In this document: in pieces, positions 52,103 through 60,770 of the stretch
Numbering within the stretch: position 1 is the stretch's first letter
Layout: every line of letters begins with the position of its first letter
The notes under the pieces: generated by a model
Told to the model about the DNA's origin: nothing
The model's database searches: none
Seen by the model: the letters and a program-made list of their open reading frames with translations, nothing else
Source of the DNA: CAVTWH01 sp963794685
Lineage (GTDB): Bacteria > Actinomycetota > Actinomycetes > Mycobacteriales > Micromonosporaceae
Assembly (NCBI GenBank): GCA_963794685.1
Contig: CAWCFK010000005.1
Coordinates: forward strand, 1-64,000
Direction of reading: 5' to 3'
DNA: 64,000 nucleotides
Program-made: the position numbers and the translations under genes

Positions 52103-52936
52103 ATGAGCGACACCGACGACCGCGTGCTCGCCTTCACCCGCGGCCTGGCCGCCGCCATCGTCCCGTTCCTGCTGGTGGCCTTCGGCGTGCTGTACCCCCG
52201 GCCCGACGCGGCGACCCGGCTGTTCGCCTGGCCGATCCGGCCCGGCATGACGGCGATGACCCTGGGCGCGGCCTACCTGGGCGGCGCGTACTACTTCACC
52301 CGGGTCGCCTTCGCCCGCCGCTGGCACACGGTCAAGGCCGGCCTGCCACCGGTGGCCCTGTTCGCCACCCTGCTCGGTGTGGCCACCGTCGTGCACTGGG
52401 ACCGGTTCAGCCACCGGCACGTCGCGTTCTGGCTCTGGGCCGGGCTGTACTTCACCACCCCGGTCCTGGTCGCCGTGGCCTGGTGGCGCAACCGCCGCTA
52501 CCAGCGGCCACCGGCGCCCGGCGACCCGCTGATCCCCGCGGCCGCCACCGTGGGGCTCGCCGTGACCGGCGTGGCCGCCCTGCTCACCGGGGCGGCGCTG
52601 ACCCTGTTCCCGGCCACCGTCGCCGGCTGGTGGCCCTGGCCGCTCACCCCACTGACCGGCCGGGTCACCGGCGCCGTGCTGTGCCTGGGCAGCGCCGGGC
52701 TGGGCGCACTGTGGGAGCGGCGGCGCAGCGCGGCCCGGATCCCGCTACAGGTGGCCGCGCTGATGCTGGTGCTGCTGGTGGCCGCCGGGATCCGCGCACA
52801 CCCGCAGTTCGCCGGCGGCCGGGTGCTGACGTGGGTGTTCGTTGTCGGCTTCGGCGCCGCCACGGCAGCCGCGCTGGCCGGCAGCGCCCTGCTGCTGGAC
52901 CGCCCGGCCGCCCCGGCGGACGGTCCCACCCAGTGA
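52103..52936 (+). CDS. Multi-pass membrane protein of unknown function
   Basis: The 277-residue product has 7-8 predicted membrane helices (GLAAAIVPFLLVAFGVLYP, PPVALFATLLGVATVVHW, VALMLVLLVAAGIR-like region, FVVGFGAATAAALAGSALL). It has polar, Arg-rich inner loops. No family recognised. Its stop overlaps the DUF5995 start by four bases (GTGA), so both are co-expressed. Confidence 0.75.
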   Translation: MSDTDDRVLAFTRGLAAAIVPFLLVAFGVLYPRPDAATRLFAWPIRPGMTAMTLGAAYLGGAYYFTRVAFARRWHTVKAGLPPVALFATLLGVATVVHWDRFSHRHVAFWLWAGLYFTTPVLVAVAWWRNRRYQRPPAPGDPLIPAAATVGLAVTGVAALLTGAALTLFPATVAGWWPWPLTPLTGRVTGAVLCLGSAGLGALWERRRSAARIPLQVAALMLVLLVAAGIRAHPQFAGGRVLTWVFVVGFGAATAAALAGSALLLDRPAAPADGPTQ

Positions 52937-53716
52937 CCGGGAGCCTCGCCGACCTGGTCGAACGCATGAGCGCCGACCTGGAGCAGCTCACCGCGCGACG
53001 CGACGCCCGGCGCTTCTTCCACGCCACCTACCTGCGTACCACGGTGGCGGTCGGCGCGGAGATCGACCGCGGGCGGCTTCGCCGACGGCGCCTGGCTGAC
53101 CGCCTGGGACCTGGCCTTCGCCGACCTGTACCTGGACGCGCTCGCCGCCGACCTGGCGGGCGCGCCGGTACCACAGCCCTGGCGGGTGGCCTTCGACACC
53201 GCCCGCGAGCGGCCCGACGCGCCGCCGCTGCGCCACGTGCTATTGGGCATCAACGCCCACATCAACTACGACCTGCCACAGTCGCTGCTGGCCGTGATCA
53301 GCGCGGCCGACTTCGCCGACCCGGCAGTGCTGGCCGGCCGCGCAGCCGACCACCGGCAGCTGGACAGCGTGCTGTCCAGGCCGGGTCGCCGACGAGGACG
53401 ACGAGTTGACCGCCGTGTCCCGGATAAGCGCTGGTCGACCGGCTGCTGCGCCCGGCGAACCGGGCGGCCACCCGGCGGTTCCTGACCGAGGCGCGGGAAA
53501 AGGTGTGGCGCAACACCCTGCGCTCGACGCCGCCCGGCTGGCCGGACCCGACCGGTACCCCAGCGGCTCCTCGCCGAGCTGGAGCTGCTGTGCGCGGCGC
53601 GGCTGGCCGACCTGGCCGCCCCCGGGCCGGTCCTGCTGCGCCTGGCCCGGCGCGGCTTCGGCGTGCTGCTCCCGGCCAGCCGCCCGGACACCGGCACCAG
53701 CCCGGACCTACCGTGA
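52933..53716 (+). CDS. DUF5995 family protein (frameshifted)
   Basis: The GTG at 52933 gives VTGSLADLVERMSADLEQLT and FFHATYLRTTVAVGAEIDRG. After a shift near 53075 it continues GFADGAWLTAWDLAFADLYL, RHVLLGINAHINYDLPQSLL (the family hallmark) and DFADPAVLAGRAADHRQLDS. More shifts near 53382, 53425 and 53535 precede ALVDRLLRPANRAATRRFLT and LELLCAARLADLAAPGPVLL. Function unknown, possibly metal dependent because of conserved His residues. The shifts are probably errors. Confidence 0.78.
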
Positions 53717-53720
53717 ACCC

Positions 53721-54083
53721 ATGATTATCGGACTGCACATCCTGGCCTTCAGCACCGATCCGGCGGCCGACCGGGCGTTCCTGCGTGACGTGCTGGGCTG
53801 GCCCTACGTCGAGGACGCCGGCTCCGGACCCGGCTGGCTGATCTTCAAGACGCCGGTCACCGAACTGGGCGTCCACCCGGCCGACGCGCCCACCGGCGCC
53901 GACCTCTACCTCATGTGCGACGACCTGGACGCGACCCTGGCCGACCTGGCGGCCAAGGGCGTCCCGGCCGGCCCGGTGCGCGACGCCCGGTTCGGCCGGC
54001 TCACCACGATCACCCTGCCCAGCGGGGCCGGCCTGGGCATCTACCAGCCGACCCACGAGCTGGCCGTCACGCTGGACGGCTGA
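53721..54083 (+). CDS. VOC family protein
   Basis: The 120-residue product (MIIGLHILAFSTDPAADRAF) contains LRDVLGWPYVEDAGSGPGWL, DLYLMCDDLDATLADLAAKG and TITLPSGAGLGIYQP. Small single-domain VOC protein likely to dimerise. It begins four bases after the DUF5995 stop. Its last 17 bases overlap the convergent VOC gene. Confidence 0.85.
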   Translation: MIIGLHILAFSTDPAADRAFLRDVLGWPYVEDAGSGPGWLIFKTPVTELGVHPADAPTGADLYLMCDDLDATLADLAAKGVPAGPVRDARFGRLTTITLPSGAGLGIYQPTHELAVTLDG

Positions 54084-54493
54084 CCGCCAGCTCGTTGATC
54101 CGGACCAGGTTGCCGGCCGGGTCGCGGAACGCGCAGTCACGGATGCCGTACGGCTGGTCGGTCGGCTCCTGCACGACGTCGGCGCCGCTGGCCTGGACCC
54201 GCTCGAACGTGCCGTCAGGTCCGAAGTGCCCAGCACGATCCGTGGCATAGCTGCCCTTGGCCATCAGCTCGACGATCGTGCGGCGCTCGTCGTCGGTGAG
54301 CCCCGGGTCGATCGGCCGGCGGCTCCAGGACGATCGACGTCTACGGCTGGTCGGGCGGCCCGATGGTGATCCAGCGCATGCCGCCGTAGCGCGACGTCGT
54401 TGCGTACCTCGAAACCCAGCGCGTCGCGGTAGAAGGCCAGCGACGCTCCGGGTCGTCGGCCGGCAGGAACGTCTGGTGGATGGTGAGGCTCAT
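54067..54493 (-). CDS. VOC family protein (frameshifted), partner of AraC regulator
   Basis: The ATG at 54493 opens MSLTIHQTFLPADDPE. Broken frames then give GGMRWITIGPPDQP, SIVLEPP, MAKGSYAT and finally GTFERVQASGADVVQEPTDQ, then CAFRDPAGNLVRINELAVS. At least four one-base shifts lie between 54220 and 54470. It resembles the PhnB-like VOC proteins that commonly accompany AraC regulators. It starts five bases after the AraC stop. Confidence 0.72.
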
Positions 54494-54498
54494 GCCGA

Positions 54499-54941
54499 TC
54501 ATGCTAGGTGCGGCCGGCCGCCGGCTGCTTCTCGATTCCTGACCGGCCGCATGACCTGCTTGGCCACACAGCCGGGAATGCCGGCGGCCTCATCGGCCGA
54601 CAGCCGCCGGTAGGCGCTCGGCGACATGCCGACCAGCTCGGAGAAGCGGGTGCTGAAGGTGCCCAGCGACGAGCAGCCGACGGCGAAACAGACCTCGGTG
54701 ACGACAGGTCGCCCCGGCGCAGCAGGGTCATGGCCCGCTCGATCCGGCGGGTCATCAGGTAGCTGTACGGCGACTCGCCGTAGACGGCCCGGAACACCCG
54801 GCTCAGGTGCCCCGCCGACAGGTGTACGCCGCGGGCCAGCGCCTCGACGTCGAGCGGCTGGGCGTAGTCACGGTCGATCCGGTCGCGGACGCGACGCAGC
54901 AGGACAAGTTCGCGCAGGCGCGGGTCGGAGGTGCCGGTCAC
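54499..54941 (-). CDS. AraC-family regulator (frameshifted)
   Basis: The GTG at 54941 gives VTGTSDPRLRELVLLRRVRD and a tandem AraC helix-turn-helix (HLSAGHLSRVFRAVYGESPY, YLMTRRIERAMTLLRRGDLS). One missing base near 54703 shifts the frame, after which VTEVCFAVGCSSLGTFSTRF, SELVGMSPSAYRRLSA completes the domain, ending TGA at 54499-54501. About 147 residues, DNA-binding part only, no ligand domain. It probably regulates itself and the downstream VOC gene. Confidence 0.8.
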
Positions 54942-55195
54942 AACACACAGCCTGCCCGGCCGATGCCCCGAGTGCCTAGTATTTGCGGGCGCCGCGCGGT
55001 GGAGGACCGATTTTGGCTGCTCGCGCTGTTTGTCGCTATCCAGGATCGCCGGAGGCGCCAGGTACAGGCCTGATGGCGGTCGCACGAGGCGCACGCTGGA
55101 GGTTCGACGGCCTGCCGCGCGCCGTCGGGCTCAGCGTCTGGGTGACAGCGGCACCGCGCCAGGTCCAGCCAGTCCGCGTCGGCGTTGGAAACCAT
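54938..55195 (-). CDS. Possible small WhiB-like iron-sulfur protein (degenerate)
   Basis: The 85-residue frame opens MVSNADADWLDLARCRCHPD and carries PPACASCDRHQACTWRL, a C-x2-C-x5-C preceded by Trp-x5-Cys, the WhiB cysteine pattern. The usual spacer with Phe-Phe-Pro and the Gly-Val-Trp-Gly-Gly turn are missing, and the first Cys is too near. Its stop overlaps the AraC start by four bases (GTGA), which supports a real coupled gene. It could also be chance in GC-rich DNA. Confidence 0.35.
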   Translation of the reverse strand: MVSNADADWLDLARCRCHPDAEPDGARQAVEPPACASCDRHQACTWRLRRSWIATNSASSQNRSSTARRPQILGTRGIGRAGCVL

Positions 55196-55303
55196 CCGCC
55201 CGGGCTTCCGTCTGTGAACACCATGTCGCGGGGGCGCATCGGCGCATGCTGCCCGGCCCGGCAGCTGTCGCCGCGCCGAGCGCCTGCTGGCCCTGATCGA
55301 CGC

Positions 55304-55879
55304 TCAGGGGTGGATCCTCCTGCCCTCGGCCAGCATCTCTACGTACTGCGCCACCCGGCGGGCCCGGGTCTCCGGCTTCTTGGCGTCCTGCACCCGGTAC
55401 AGGATGGCGTACCGGTTGCGGCTGTCCAGGGTAGCGAAGAAGGCGTGCGCGGCCGGGTTCGCAGCCAGGGCGGCAGCCAGGTCCTCGGGTACCGTGGCTG
55501 ACTTCGCCCCCGCGTACGCCGCGTCCCACCGGCCGTCCGCGCGCGCCGCGTCGAGCTGCGCCTGGCCGGCTGGCCGCATCGCGCCGCTGGCCACCAGCGC
55601 CTCGGCCTTGTCCCGGTTGATCTTCGACCACTTGCTGCGCGGCCCGCGCGGGGTGAACCGCTGCAGCCAGTACGCCTCGTCGAACTTGTCCTTCTGCCCG
55701 TCGATCCAGCCGTAGCACAGCGCCACCTCGAGCGCCTGGGCGTAGTCCACGGTGGCATGGCCGGATTCCTTCCTGGCGATCTTCAGCCACAGGCCAGGCG
55801 CGGCCTGGTGGTTATCGGCCAGCCACGTCTCGAACGCAGCCTTGGACGGGAACGACAGGACCGGGAGCTGAGTCGGCAC
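55304..55879 (-). CDS. YdeI/OmpD-associated family protein
   Basis: The 191-residue product shows the family pattern FPSKAAFETWLADNHQAAPG, WLKIARKESGHATVDYAQAL, EVALCYGWIDGQKDKFDEAY and WLQRFTPRGPRSKWSKINRD, with a C-terminal helical domain (NRYAILYRVQDAKKPETRAR). Function is poorly known. It lies just outside the left end of the transposon-like element and so marks the undisturbed chromosome. Confidence 0.88.
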   Translation of the reverse strand: MPTQLPVLSFPSKAAFETWLADNHQAAPGLWLKIARKESGHATVDYAQALEVALCYGWIDGQKDKFDEAYWLQRFTPRGPRSKWSKINRDKAEALVASGAMRPAGQAQLDAARADGRWDAAYAGAKSATVPEDLAAALAANPAAHAFFATLDSRNRYAILYRVQDAKKPETRARRVAQYVEMLAEGRRIHP

Positions 55880-55924
55880 ACGTCAGTAAAGCACCGGTGC
55901 TGCGTCCCAACACATCGCGGCGGC

Positions 55925-56028
55925 TGTCATCTGCCAGTTCTTTTGAGGCACCGGATTGCCCGTGAACTGCGGTGCCTCAGATTGGTAGGCAGGTTCAGCA
56001 GGCGTCTTCCGCCAGTCAATCCGAGGCA
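55925..56028. repeat. Left end of element: terminal repeat and three 20-bp sites
   Basis: Sites match TGCCTCA-N6-CTGGCAG: 55931-55950 (minus orientation), 55973-55992 (plus orientation; last half TAGGCAG) and 56009-56028 (minus orientation; TGCCTCG half). Centres are 42 and 36 bases apart, so they are widely spaced. The last site contains the stop codon of the gene at 56016. Confidence 0.75.
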
Positions 56029-57071
56029 TCTTGGATCTCCGTTGGTTTGGGGATGATCTGGCAGGCATTGCTGATCTCTCCATCGCGAACGAGTCCGTCG
56101 ATTGCTTCGATCATCGCGGTGATGCCGGGCCTGGGTGTGATGATCAGGTCCGTCGTGTAGAAGTACCGGCCTCCTGCGGCTTCGCCGGTCTGTGCCCATC
56201 GGCGGAGCACCGCGTCGATCGCGCCGAGGGTCATGAGCGTCACGTAGTAGGTAGGGCCACCGGCGACGGTCACGTAGATGTCCTGGTCCTGGAGTTGTTC
56301 GAGGTCCTTGCAGCGGTCAGCGGGGAACCGTGCGGTGAACCGGTCACGCTCGACGACCAGGAACGCTCCATTTCGTGTGATTACCACCGAGGAGACTGGG
56401 TCCAGTTCCGCAGTGATGCGAAGCCATTCGGCGAGTTCGGCCGCGAGATCGGCGTCGGTGACCAGTTTGGCGAGGGGTTCGATGTCGTTGAGCATGCGCT
56501 GGATGTCGAGCAGGCGGTCGTAGTCCTGGTAGTCGTCGGTGCCGCGAAGCGTCTGTAGCACCTCCGCGACGTTCTCGCCTGGGCGCACGTAGTCCGCATC
56601 GGTGAGGGGTTGGTCGCGTAGGTGCGCTGCGCGGGCGAGTGCCTGAGGTCGGGTCATGGCGAACCCGTCGAGTGCGCGCCGGACCACGTTGTTCGGTTGC
56701 AAGTTCGCCGGAAGGTGCTCTGGGGGCTGGCCCGCCGCCAGTATCGTGGTCCTGAGCTCGACGAGGTGTGCGATGGCCCGGCTGAGGGGGTAGCCGTGCT
56801 CCAGTGCCCAGTCGATCAGTGATGCGGCGAGTTCACCGTCGGCCCGGGGCGGCGTGGCGGCCCGGGCCCGCTGCTCGTTGCGCACGTCGGAGACCGCGGC
56901 GTCGATCAGCGCCAGCCACTGGTGGGCCGGGGACACGTCAGCGGGGAAGTGCACGAGCAGCCAGGCTTTGCGGGAGGCCGGGTCGGTGTGGATGAGGTCG
57001 TGGTAGAAGTCCTCGAAGTCGGTCATTGTCGGCGCGTCCTTGTTGGACTCGACGTGGTCACGGCTGTTCAT
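56016..57071 (-). CDS. Unknown cargo protein A
   Basis: The 351-residue product (alternative ATG at 57026, MTDFEDFYHDLIHTDPASRK) is helical in its first two thirds (WLLVHFPADVSPAHQWLALI, ELAASLIDWALEHGYPLSRA) and strand-rich later (VVITRNGAFLVVERDRFTAR, IYVTVAGGPTYYVTLMTLGA). No signal, membrane segment or known motif. Its codon use is less GC3-extreme than flanking genes, fitting acquisition. The ATG overlaps the stop of the upstream frame by four bases. Confidence 0.65.
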   Translation of the reverse strand: MNSRDHVESNKDAPTMTDFEDFYHDLIHTDPASRKAWLLVHFPADVSPAHQWLALIDAAVSDVRNEQRARAATPPRADGELAASLIDWALEHGYPLSRAIAHLVELRTTILAAGQPPEHLPANLQPNNVVRRALDGFAMTRPQALARAAHLRDQPLTDADYVRPGENVAEVLQTLRGTDDYQDYDRLLDIQRMLNDIEPLAKLVTDADLAAELAEWLRITAELDPVSSVVITRNGAFLVVERDRFTARFPADRCKDLEQLQDQDIYVTVAGGPTYYVTLMTLGAIDAVLRRWAQTGEAAGGRYFYTTDLIITPRPGITAMIEAIDGLVRDGEISNACQIIPKPTEIQDASD

Positions 57072-57502
57072 GCGGTCTCCTTGCCGACGTCGTCATCGGT
57101 CCAGTAGTGGAGCGACGACGATTGGCGAGTCGAGCGACACCACTGTAGAAGCGGATCTCTTGGGCCCTGGAGTTCATATCCGTGGATCCCGGTGCGTCCG
57201 GATACCTCGTGGCAGAACCGGTCGAACGCCGCGCGGTCGAAGTACCGGTTGGCCTCGGCGGCGACCTGATGCCAGTAGCGGCTGGCCAGCAGGCTGGTCA
57301 AGCCGACTGCTTCCGGATAGGTGACCAGCGGCAGCAAGGGGTCGCCGGCGTAGAGCCGGTATAGGTCCGTGCCGAACAGGACCAGGGTGCGGGCGCCTCG
57401 GGCCGACGACCAGTAGCTTTGCTCGGCCCGCGCCGGCCGTACGGCAGGCGGGCTGGCGTGTGGCGCGTCCGACGACCGGTTGGCGCACCTTACAGTGGCC
57501 AC
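57068..57502 (-). CDS. Unknown cargo protein B, start uncertain
   Basis: The frame encodes ARGARTLVLFGTDLYRLYAG, DPLLPLVTYPEAVGLTSLLA, RYWHQVAAEANRYFDRAAFD, RFCHEVSGRTGIHGYELQGP and TRQSSSLHYWTDDDVGKETA, protein-like and coupled by ATGA overlap to protein A. No ATG is in frame near the start; GTG 57502 is one option but leaves no leader against the divergent GTG 57504. It may be a 5'-truncated gene. Confidence 0.5.
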   Translation of the reverse strand: MATVRCANRSSDAPHASPPAVRPARAEQSYWSSARGARTLVLFGTDLYRLYAGDPLLPLVTYPEAVGLTSLLASRYWHQVAAEANRYFDRAAFDRFCHEVSGRTGIHGYELQGPRDPLLQWCRSTRQSSSLHYWTDDDVGKETA

Positions 57503-57503
57503 C

Positions 57504-58463
57504 GTGAATGACCGTGGGATGGGGCGGGACCGTGGAGCCCGGCTGATCGAGGAGTACGCCGGGCCGCGAACCCGGACGGTCGATGAGCACATGTGCACCG
57601 TCGAACGCTCGACGTTCCGGCTGCAGCTGTTCACCGGCGCCCAAGTGCGGCCGGTCGCGGTGCTGACGCAGACCATCGCGGAAGGCCAGAGCCTCACCAA
57701 CGGGGCTGAACGGTTTGTTGAGGCGGTGTGGCAGCGTTACTGTCCCGCTGAGACAGAACCGCCCCTGGTCATCGCGCACCAGTTCCTCAGCGACGACCGC
57801 GACTGCGGGTTCCAGTGGTTCGGCTTCACCGCCACCGGCCGGTACACGGTGGCCAGCCCACCGCGCTGGGGACCGACGCTGACCACCGACCTCCTCGACC
57901 GGCTGCTGGGTGCGACGGTCGACCCGGACCGGGGCTACGGGTACATCCCGTCGGCGCCGGTCTACGAGGGCCGGATGGTGCTCGCCGAGACGGCCACCGC
58001 GTTGCTGCCCAGCCCCGACCTGGAGGGCACGACGGCGTGCATGCCCGGGGTGCTGAACTGGTGGCGACGCTTCGGCAATCGGCTCAGCCCCCAGCATGAC
58101 TCCTGGAACTGCTGCTGGTACCACGGGGGTGACTGGCACGCGGCGTCCGCGGCCGCGGCCCAGGCGCTGGCCGCCGCCGGACCCGCGCCCGATGCGTACC
58201 CTGCCGCCGGCGCGGATGTCGAGGAGAGCGATCCCCGCACGGATCCGGCGCTGGACCTGCTCGACGCCGCCCAGCTGGCCCCTTGGACCCGCGACGCCGC
58301 GCAAACCCTGCTGAGGGACCCGATCCAGGTCGAACGCGACGACGACGGCCGCCGCTACTACGTCAACGGCCGCCACCGCGCCAGGGCCATGCTCGACGCC
58401 GGTGTACGCCGCACCGTGGTCGGCCGCTGGTACGACGGCGACCTGGCCGACCGCACCCGGTAG
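57504..58463 (+). CDS. Unknown cargo protein C with ParB-like C-terminal motif
   Basis: The GTG at 57504 (alternative ATG 57519) gives about 319 residues. The first 200 contain FVEAVWQRYCPAETEPPLVI and FLSDDRDCGFQWFGFTATGR. Trp-rich MPGVLNWWRRFGNRLSPQHD and CCWYHGGDWHAASAA follow. The last 45 residues, IQVERDDDGRRYYVNGRHRA and RAMLDAGVRRTVVG, resemble the nucleotide-binding box of ParB/sulfiredoxin-like domains (Gly-x-His-Arg-x-Arg-Ala). Function unknown. Confidence 0.65.
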   Translation: MNDRGMGRDRGARLIEEYAGPRTRTVDEHMCTVERSTFRLQLFTGAQVRPVAVLTQTIAEGQSLTNGAERFVEAVWQRYCPAETEPPLVIAHQFLSDDRDCGFQWFGFTATGRYTVASPPRWGPTLTTDLLDRLLGATVDPDRGYGYIPSAPVYEGRMVLAETATALLPSPDLEGTTACMPGVLNWWRRFGNRLSPQHDSWNCCWYHGGDWHAASAAAAQALAAAGPAPDAYPAAGADVEESDPRTDPALDLLDAAQLAPWTRDAAQTLLRDPIQVERDDDGRRYYVNGRHRARAMLDAGVRRTVVGRWYDGDLADRTR

Positions 58464-58503
58464 GCGCGGGGCCGGTCGGTGACTGACCAGCGCGGCCAAC
58501 CTG

Positions 58504-59454
58504 TCACTGGCCCGGCTCGGTCGGGTCGGATGAGGCTGCTTGGGTGAGTTCGCGGTAGGCGGCGAGCACGGCGGCGGTGTGCTCAGACAGCTCACCAGCG
58601 GTGTTCGTGTCCGGACTGATTGTTGCAACGCCGCGCTGCTGGTCGGCGTGGCGGATGGCGGACTGGGCGTGGGCCAGGGTCTTCTGCTCGTCGACGAAGG
58701 CCCGGACCTGGCGCGACAGCTCTTGCAGGTGCGCCTGCCGGTGCCCGATCTCGGTGTCGAGCTGGCTGATGTCCTGCTCAACGGCGGCGATCCGGTCGGC
58801 CAAGGTGTGCGCGGTCGCTGTGCCGGCTGGGACGCCGATGCCGGAGCCGGCCAGGTCTTCCCGCAGTTTCCTGGCGGTGGACCTTTGGCCGACGAGCAGG
58901 GTCAGCTCCCACAGCTGGGTCACCAGCACCGGTGACGGGTCCTCGAGCGCCACCTGAGCGCACAGCTGCGGCCACGCCGCTGCGGTGGCCCGCACACTCC
59001 ACGCGGTACGTTTGACGACGTCGCGGTCGTCGTAGTGGGTCAACACCTGGTGGCCCTCGGCCCACAGGTGGGCGGTGCGGGTGTAGCGGCGCAGCGCCTG
59101 CCAGATGGTCACCCCGGTGCCGGCCACCGCGACGGCCAACCCGGCCCATGGCCCGGTCTCCCAGGCGACCCCGGCGGCTGCGACGGCGGTGCCGGCTTCG
59201 CCGGCCCAGCCGATCCGGGCCCCGCCGGTACGAGGGGTGTGCAGGCCGACTTCGGCCGGCCGGGTGGAGTACATCCCACCGGGCCGGGTCACTGGGTCCG
59301 GGCTCACGATGGTGACTGGGCCGGTGGTGTCATGCCGGGAGCGGCCGGCGATCTCGGGCGCCAGCACGGATACGACGAATTTGTCTTCGTCGTCGGCAAG
59401 CCACAGGTGCTCCGGGGGATGCCCGCCAGGTCGGGCCGTTGCCGTCATAGCCAT
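58504..59454 (-). CDS. Unknown cargo membrane protein with coiled coil
   Basis: The ATG at 59454 gives 316 residues: an N-terminal segment (EHLWLADDEDKFVVSVLAPE), two close hydrophobic stretches (GEAGTAVAAAGVAWETG, PWAGLAVAVAGTGVTIWQAL), then helices and a coiled coil (ADRIAAVEQDISQLDTEIGH, LQELSRQVRAFVDEQKTLAH). Likely membrane associated. The frame stays open upstream to 59862 but that part is low-complexity Ser/Pro/Arg and not convincing. Confidence 0.6.
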   Translation of the reverse strand: MAMTATARPGGHPPEHLWLADDEDKFVVSVLAPEIAGRSRHDTTGPVTIVSPDPVTRPGGMYSTRPAEVGLHTPRTGGARIGWAGEAGTAVAAAGVAWETGPWAGLAVAVAGTGVTIWQALRRYTRTAHLWAEGHQVLTHYDDRDVVKRTAWSVRATAAAWPQLCAQVALEDPSPVLVTQLWELTLLVGQRSTARKLREDLAGSGIGVPAGTATAHTLADRIAAVEQDISQLDTEIGHRQAHLQELSRQVRAFVDEQKTLAHAQSAIRHADQQRGVATISPDTNTAGELSEHTAAVLAAYRELTQAASSDPTEPGQ

Positions 59455-60197
59455 CGATGGTGACCGACGGGTACGACATTTCGTGCTGGGCGGCGACGGC
59501 GAGGAGCTAGGCAGGCCGCGCGGCGTTGGGAGTGAGGAACGCAGGGGTGCCCGAAGCCGCCGGCTGCGCCGCTGCCCCGGGCCCATCGGGGCAGGAAGGG
59601 CCAAGAACATGCGGAAGGAAGACACCAACGGCGACGCGGAGGGACCGGACACCCCTTGGCTAGGCCGTGGCAGGGTGACGGAGCCGTCGGGACGCGCGCC
59701 TGACGGGCGGGTCGACGCTGGTGTCACGCCCGTGGCGGCGATCCGGGTCAGGTGCAGCCAGAGCCGTCGGGACGCCGGGTCGTGGAACCCTTCCCGTGGC
59801 GGCTGCGGGGCTGGCGTGGCAGGTCCCGGGCTGGGGATGGGGGGCGCGACAGCCACCGACACGGGGACTCGCTGGCCGGCACGCAGTAGCCGGCCAGCGA
59901 GGTGCTGCTCGATGGCCCGGCCGCCCGGCCGGCGGTCGCCGGCTCTGTTGCCTGGCCCGGCGAAGCGGGCGGGCTGGCCAACGCGGGGTGCAGTCGGCGC
60001 AGCAGCTCCCCGTCCCGGGTGTGGCTGTTGAGGAAGTCGGCCAGCGCGGCCAGGTCGGCGCCGGGCGGGTACTGGCCCTCCGGTGGCCGGCGGCGCCTCG
60101 GTGTCCCGGCCGACGGACGGGTGCTGATGTCAGGGCAGCACAGAACCGGAGGGGTACGATCGCGCCGTCGCCGGTACCGGAAGCCGAGGATCTGATC
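59455..60197. other. Interior of the element without a convincing gene
   Basis: Several overlapping frames are open, as expected for high GC. Two minus-strand stretches look somewhat protein-like (PPGADLAALADFLNSHTRDG, LLRRLHPALA near 60000-60090; ASRRLWLHLTRIAATGV near 59735-59790) but lie in different frames without a clear start. They may be remnants of a decayed or frameshifted gene. Confidence 0.4.
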
Positions 60198-60584
60198 GTG
60201 GCCGCGTTCTTGCCGCGCCTGCGTGACGCGCTCGACGGGTACGTCCAGGCACTGGACGCTGCCGAGCCGCCGCTCGCCCCCAGTACCCGCCGGGTCTACC
60301 AGTCGCGGGTGACTGGCTATCTGGGCTGGTTGAACGGGCGCGGCAACGCTGCGGCAGCTCTGCGCGATCCGGGTGCCCGCAACGGCGCGGTGACCGAGTA
60401 CCAGCGCTGGCTGCGCGACGAGCAGAAGCGGGCGGTCTCGGCGGTCAATGCCGTGCTCACGGCGGTGGACGACTTCTACCGCCGGCTGGGCCTGGGCGCC
60501 GCCGTCATCACCCGGGACGTGGTGACCCCGAACAGGTCCGTCAGCCTGCCCGCGGAGGCGCTGCGCGCCCCCGATACGACGTGA
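60198..60584 (+). CDS. Truncated tyrosine recombinase, core-binding domain only
   Basis: The GTG at 60198, with GAGGA 8 bases before, gives 128 residues resembling the N-terminal SAM-like DNA-binding domain of tyrosine recombinases (APSTRRVYQSRVTGYLGWLN, AVTEYQRWLRDEQKRAVSAV, NAVLTAVDDFYRRLGLGAAV). It ends just where the catalytic domain should begin. No Arg-Lys-His-Arg-Tyr set follows in any frame up to the element end. It could be a remnant or a stand-alone DNA-binding protein. Confidence 0.65.
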   Translation: MAAFLPRLRDALDGYVQALDAAEPPLAPSTRRVYQSRVTGYLGWLNGRGNAAAALRDPGARNGAVTEYQRWLRDEQKRAVSAVNAVLTAVDDFYRRLGLGAAVITRDVVTPNRSVSLPAEALRAPDTT

Positions 60585-60756
60585 ACCGACGTACCGCACC
60601 AGCACGCTCGAACGGGTAAATCCAGCACAGCGTCAACAGCCCGCGCTGCCGGACGGCGTCGGAATCGACGTAGGCAACCTCGAAGCCATCTCCGGGCCTC
60701 GCTGAGGACACCGCCCTCGCAGTCTCCACCAGCGCCACCTGCCCTCGCCAAGGCAC
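60541..60756 (-). CDS. Small open frame at right end of element (doubtful)
   Basis: The 71-residue frame from a GTG at 60756 (ARPGDGFEVAYVDSDAVRQR, GLLTLCWIYPFERAGAVRRF) has balanced composition but overlaps the recombinase fragment convergently by 44 bases and has no family. It may be the end of a decayed gene. Confidence 0.25.
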   Translation of the reverse strand: MPWRGQVALVETARAVSSARPGDGFEVAYVDSDAVRQRGLLTLCWIYPFERAGAVRRFTSYRGRAAPPRAG

Positions 60757-60770
60757 CCATCCATCAACGG

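Noticed and set aside
59455..59862. N-terminal extension of the membrane protein at 58504
   Set aside because: The stretch is Ser/Pro/Arg low complexity, while the ATG at 59454 begins the protein-like part.
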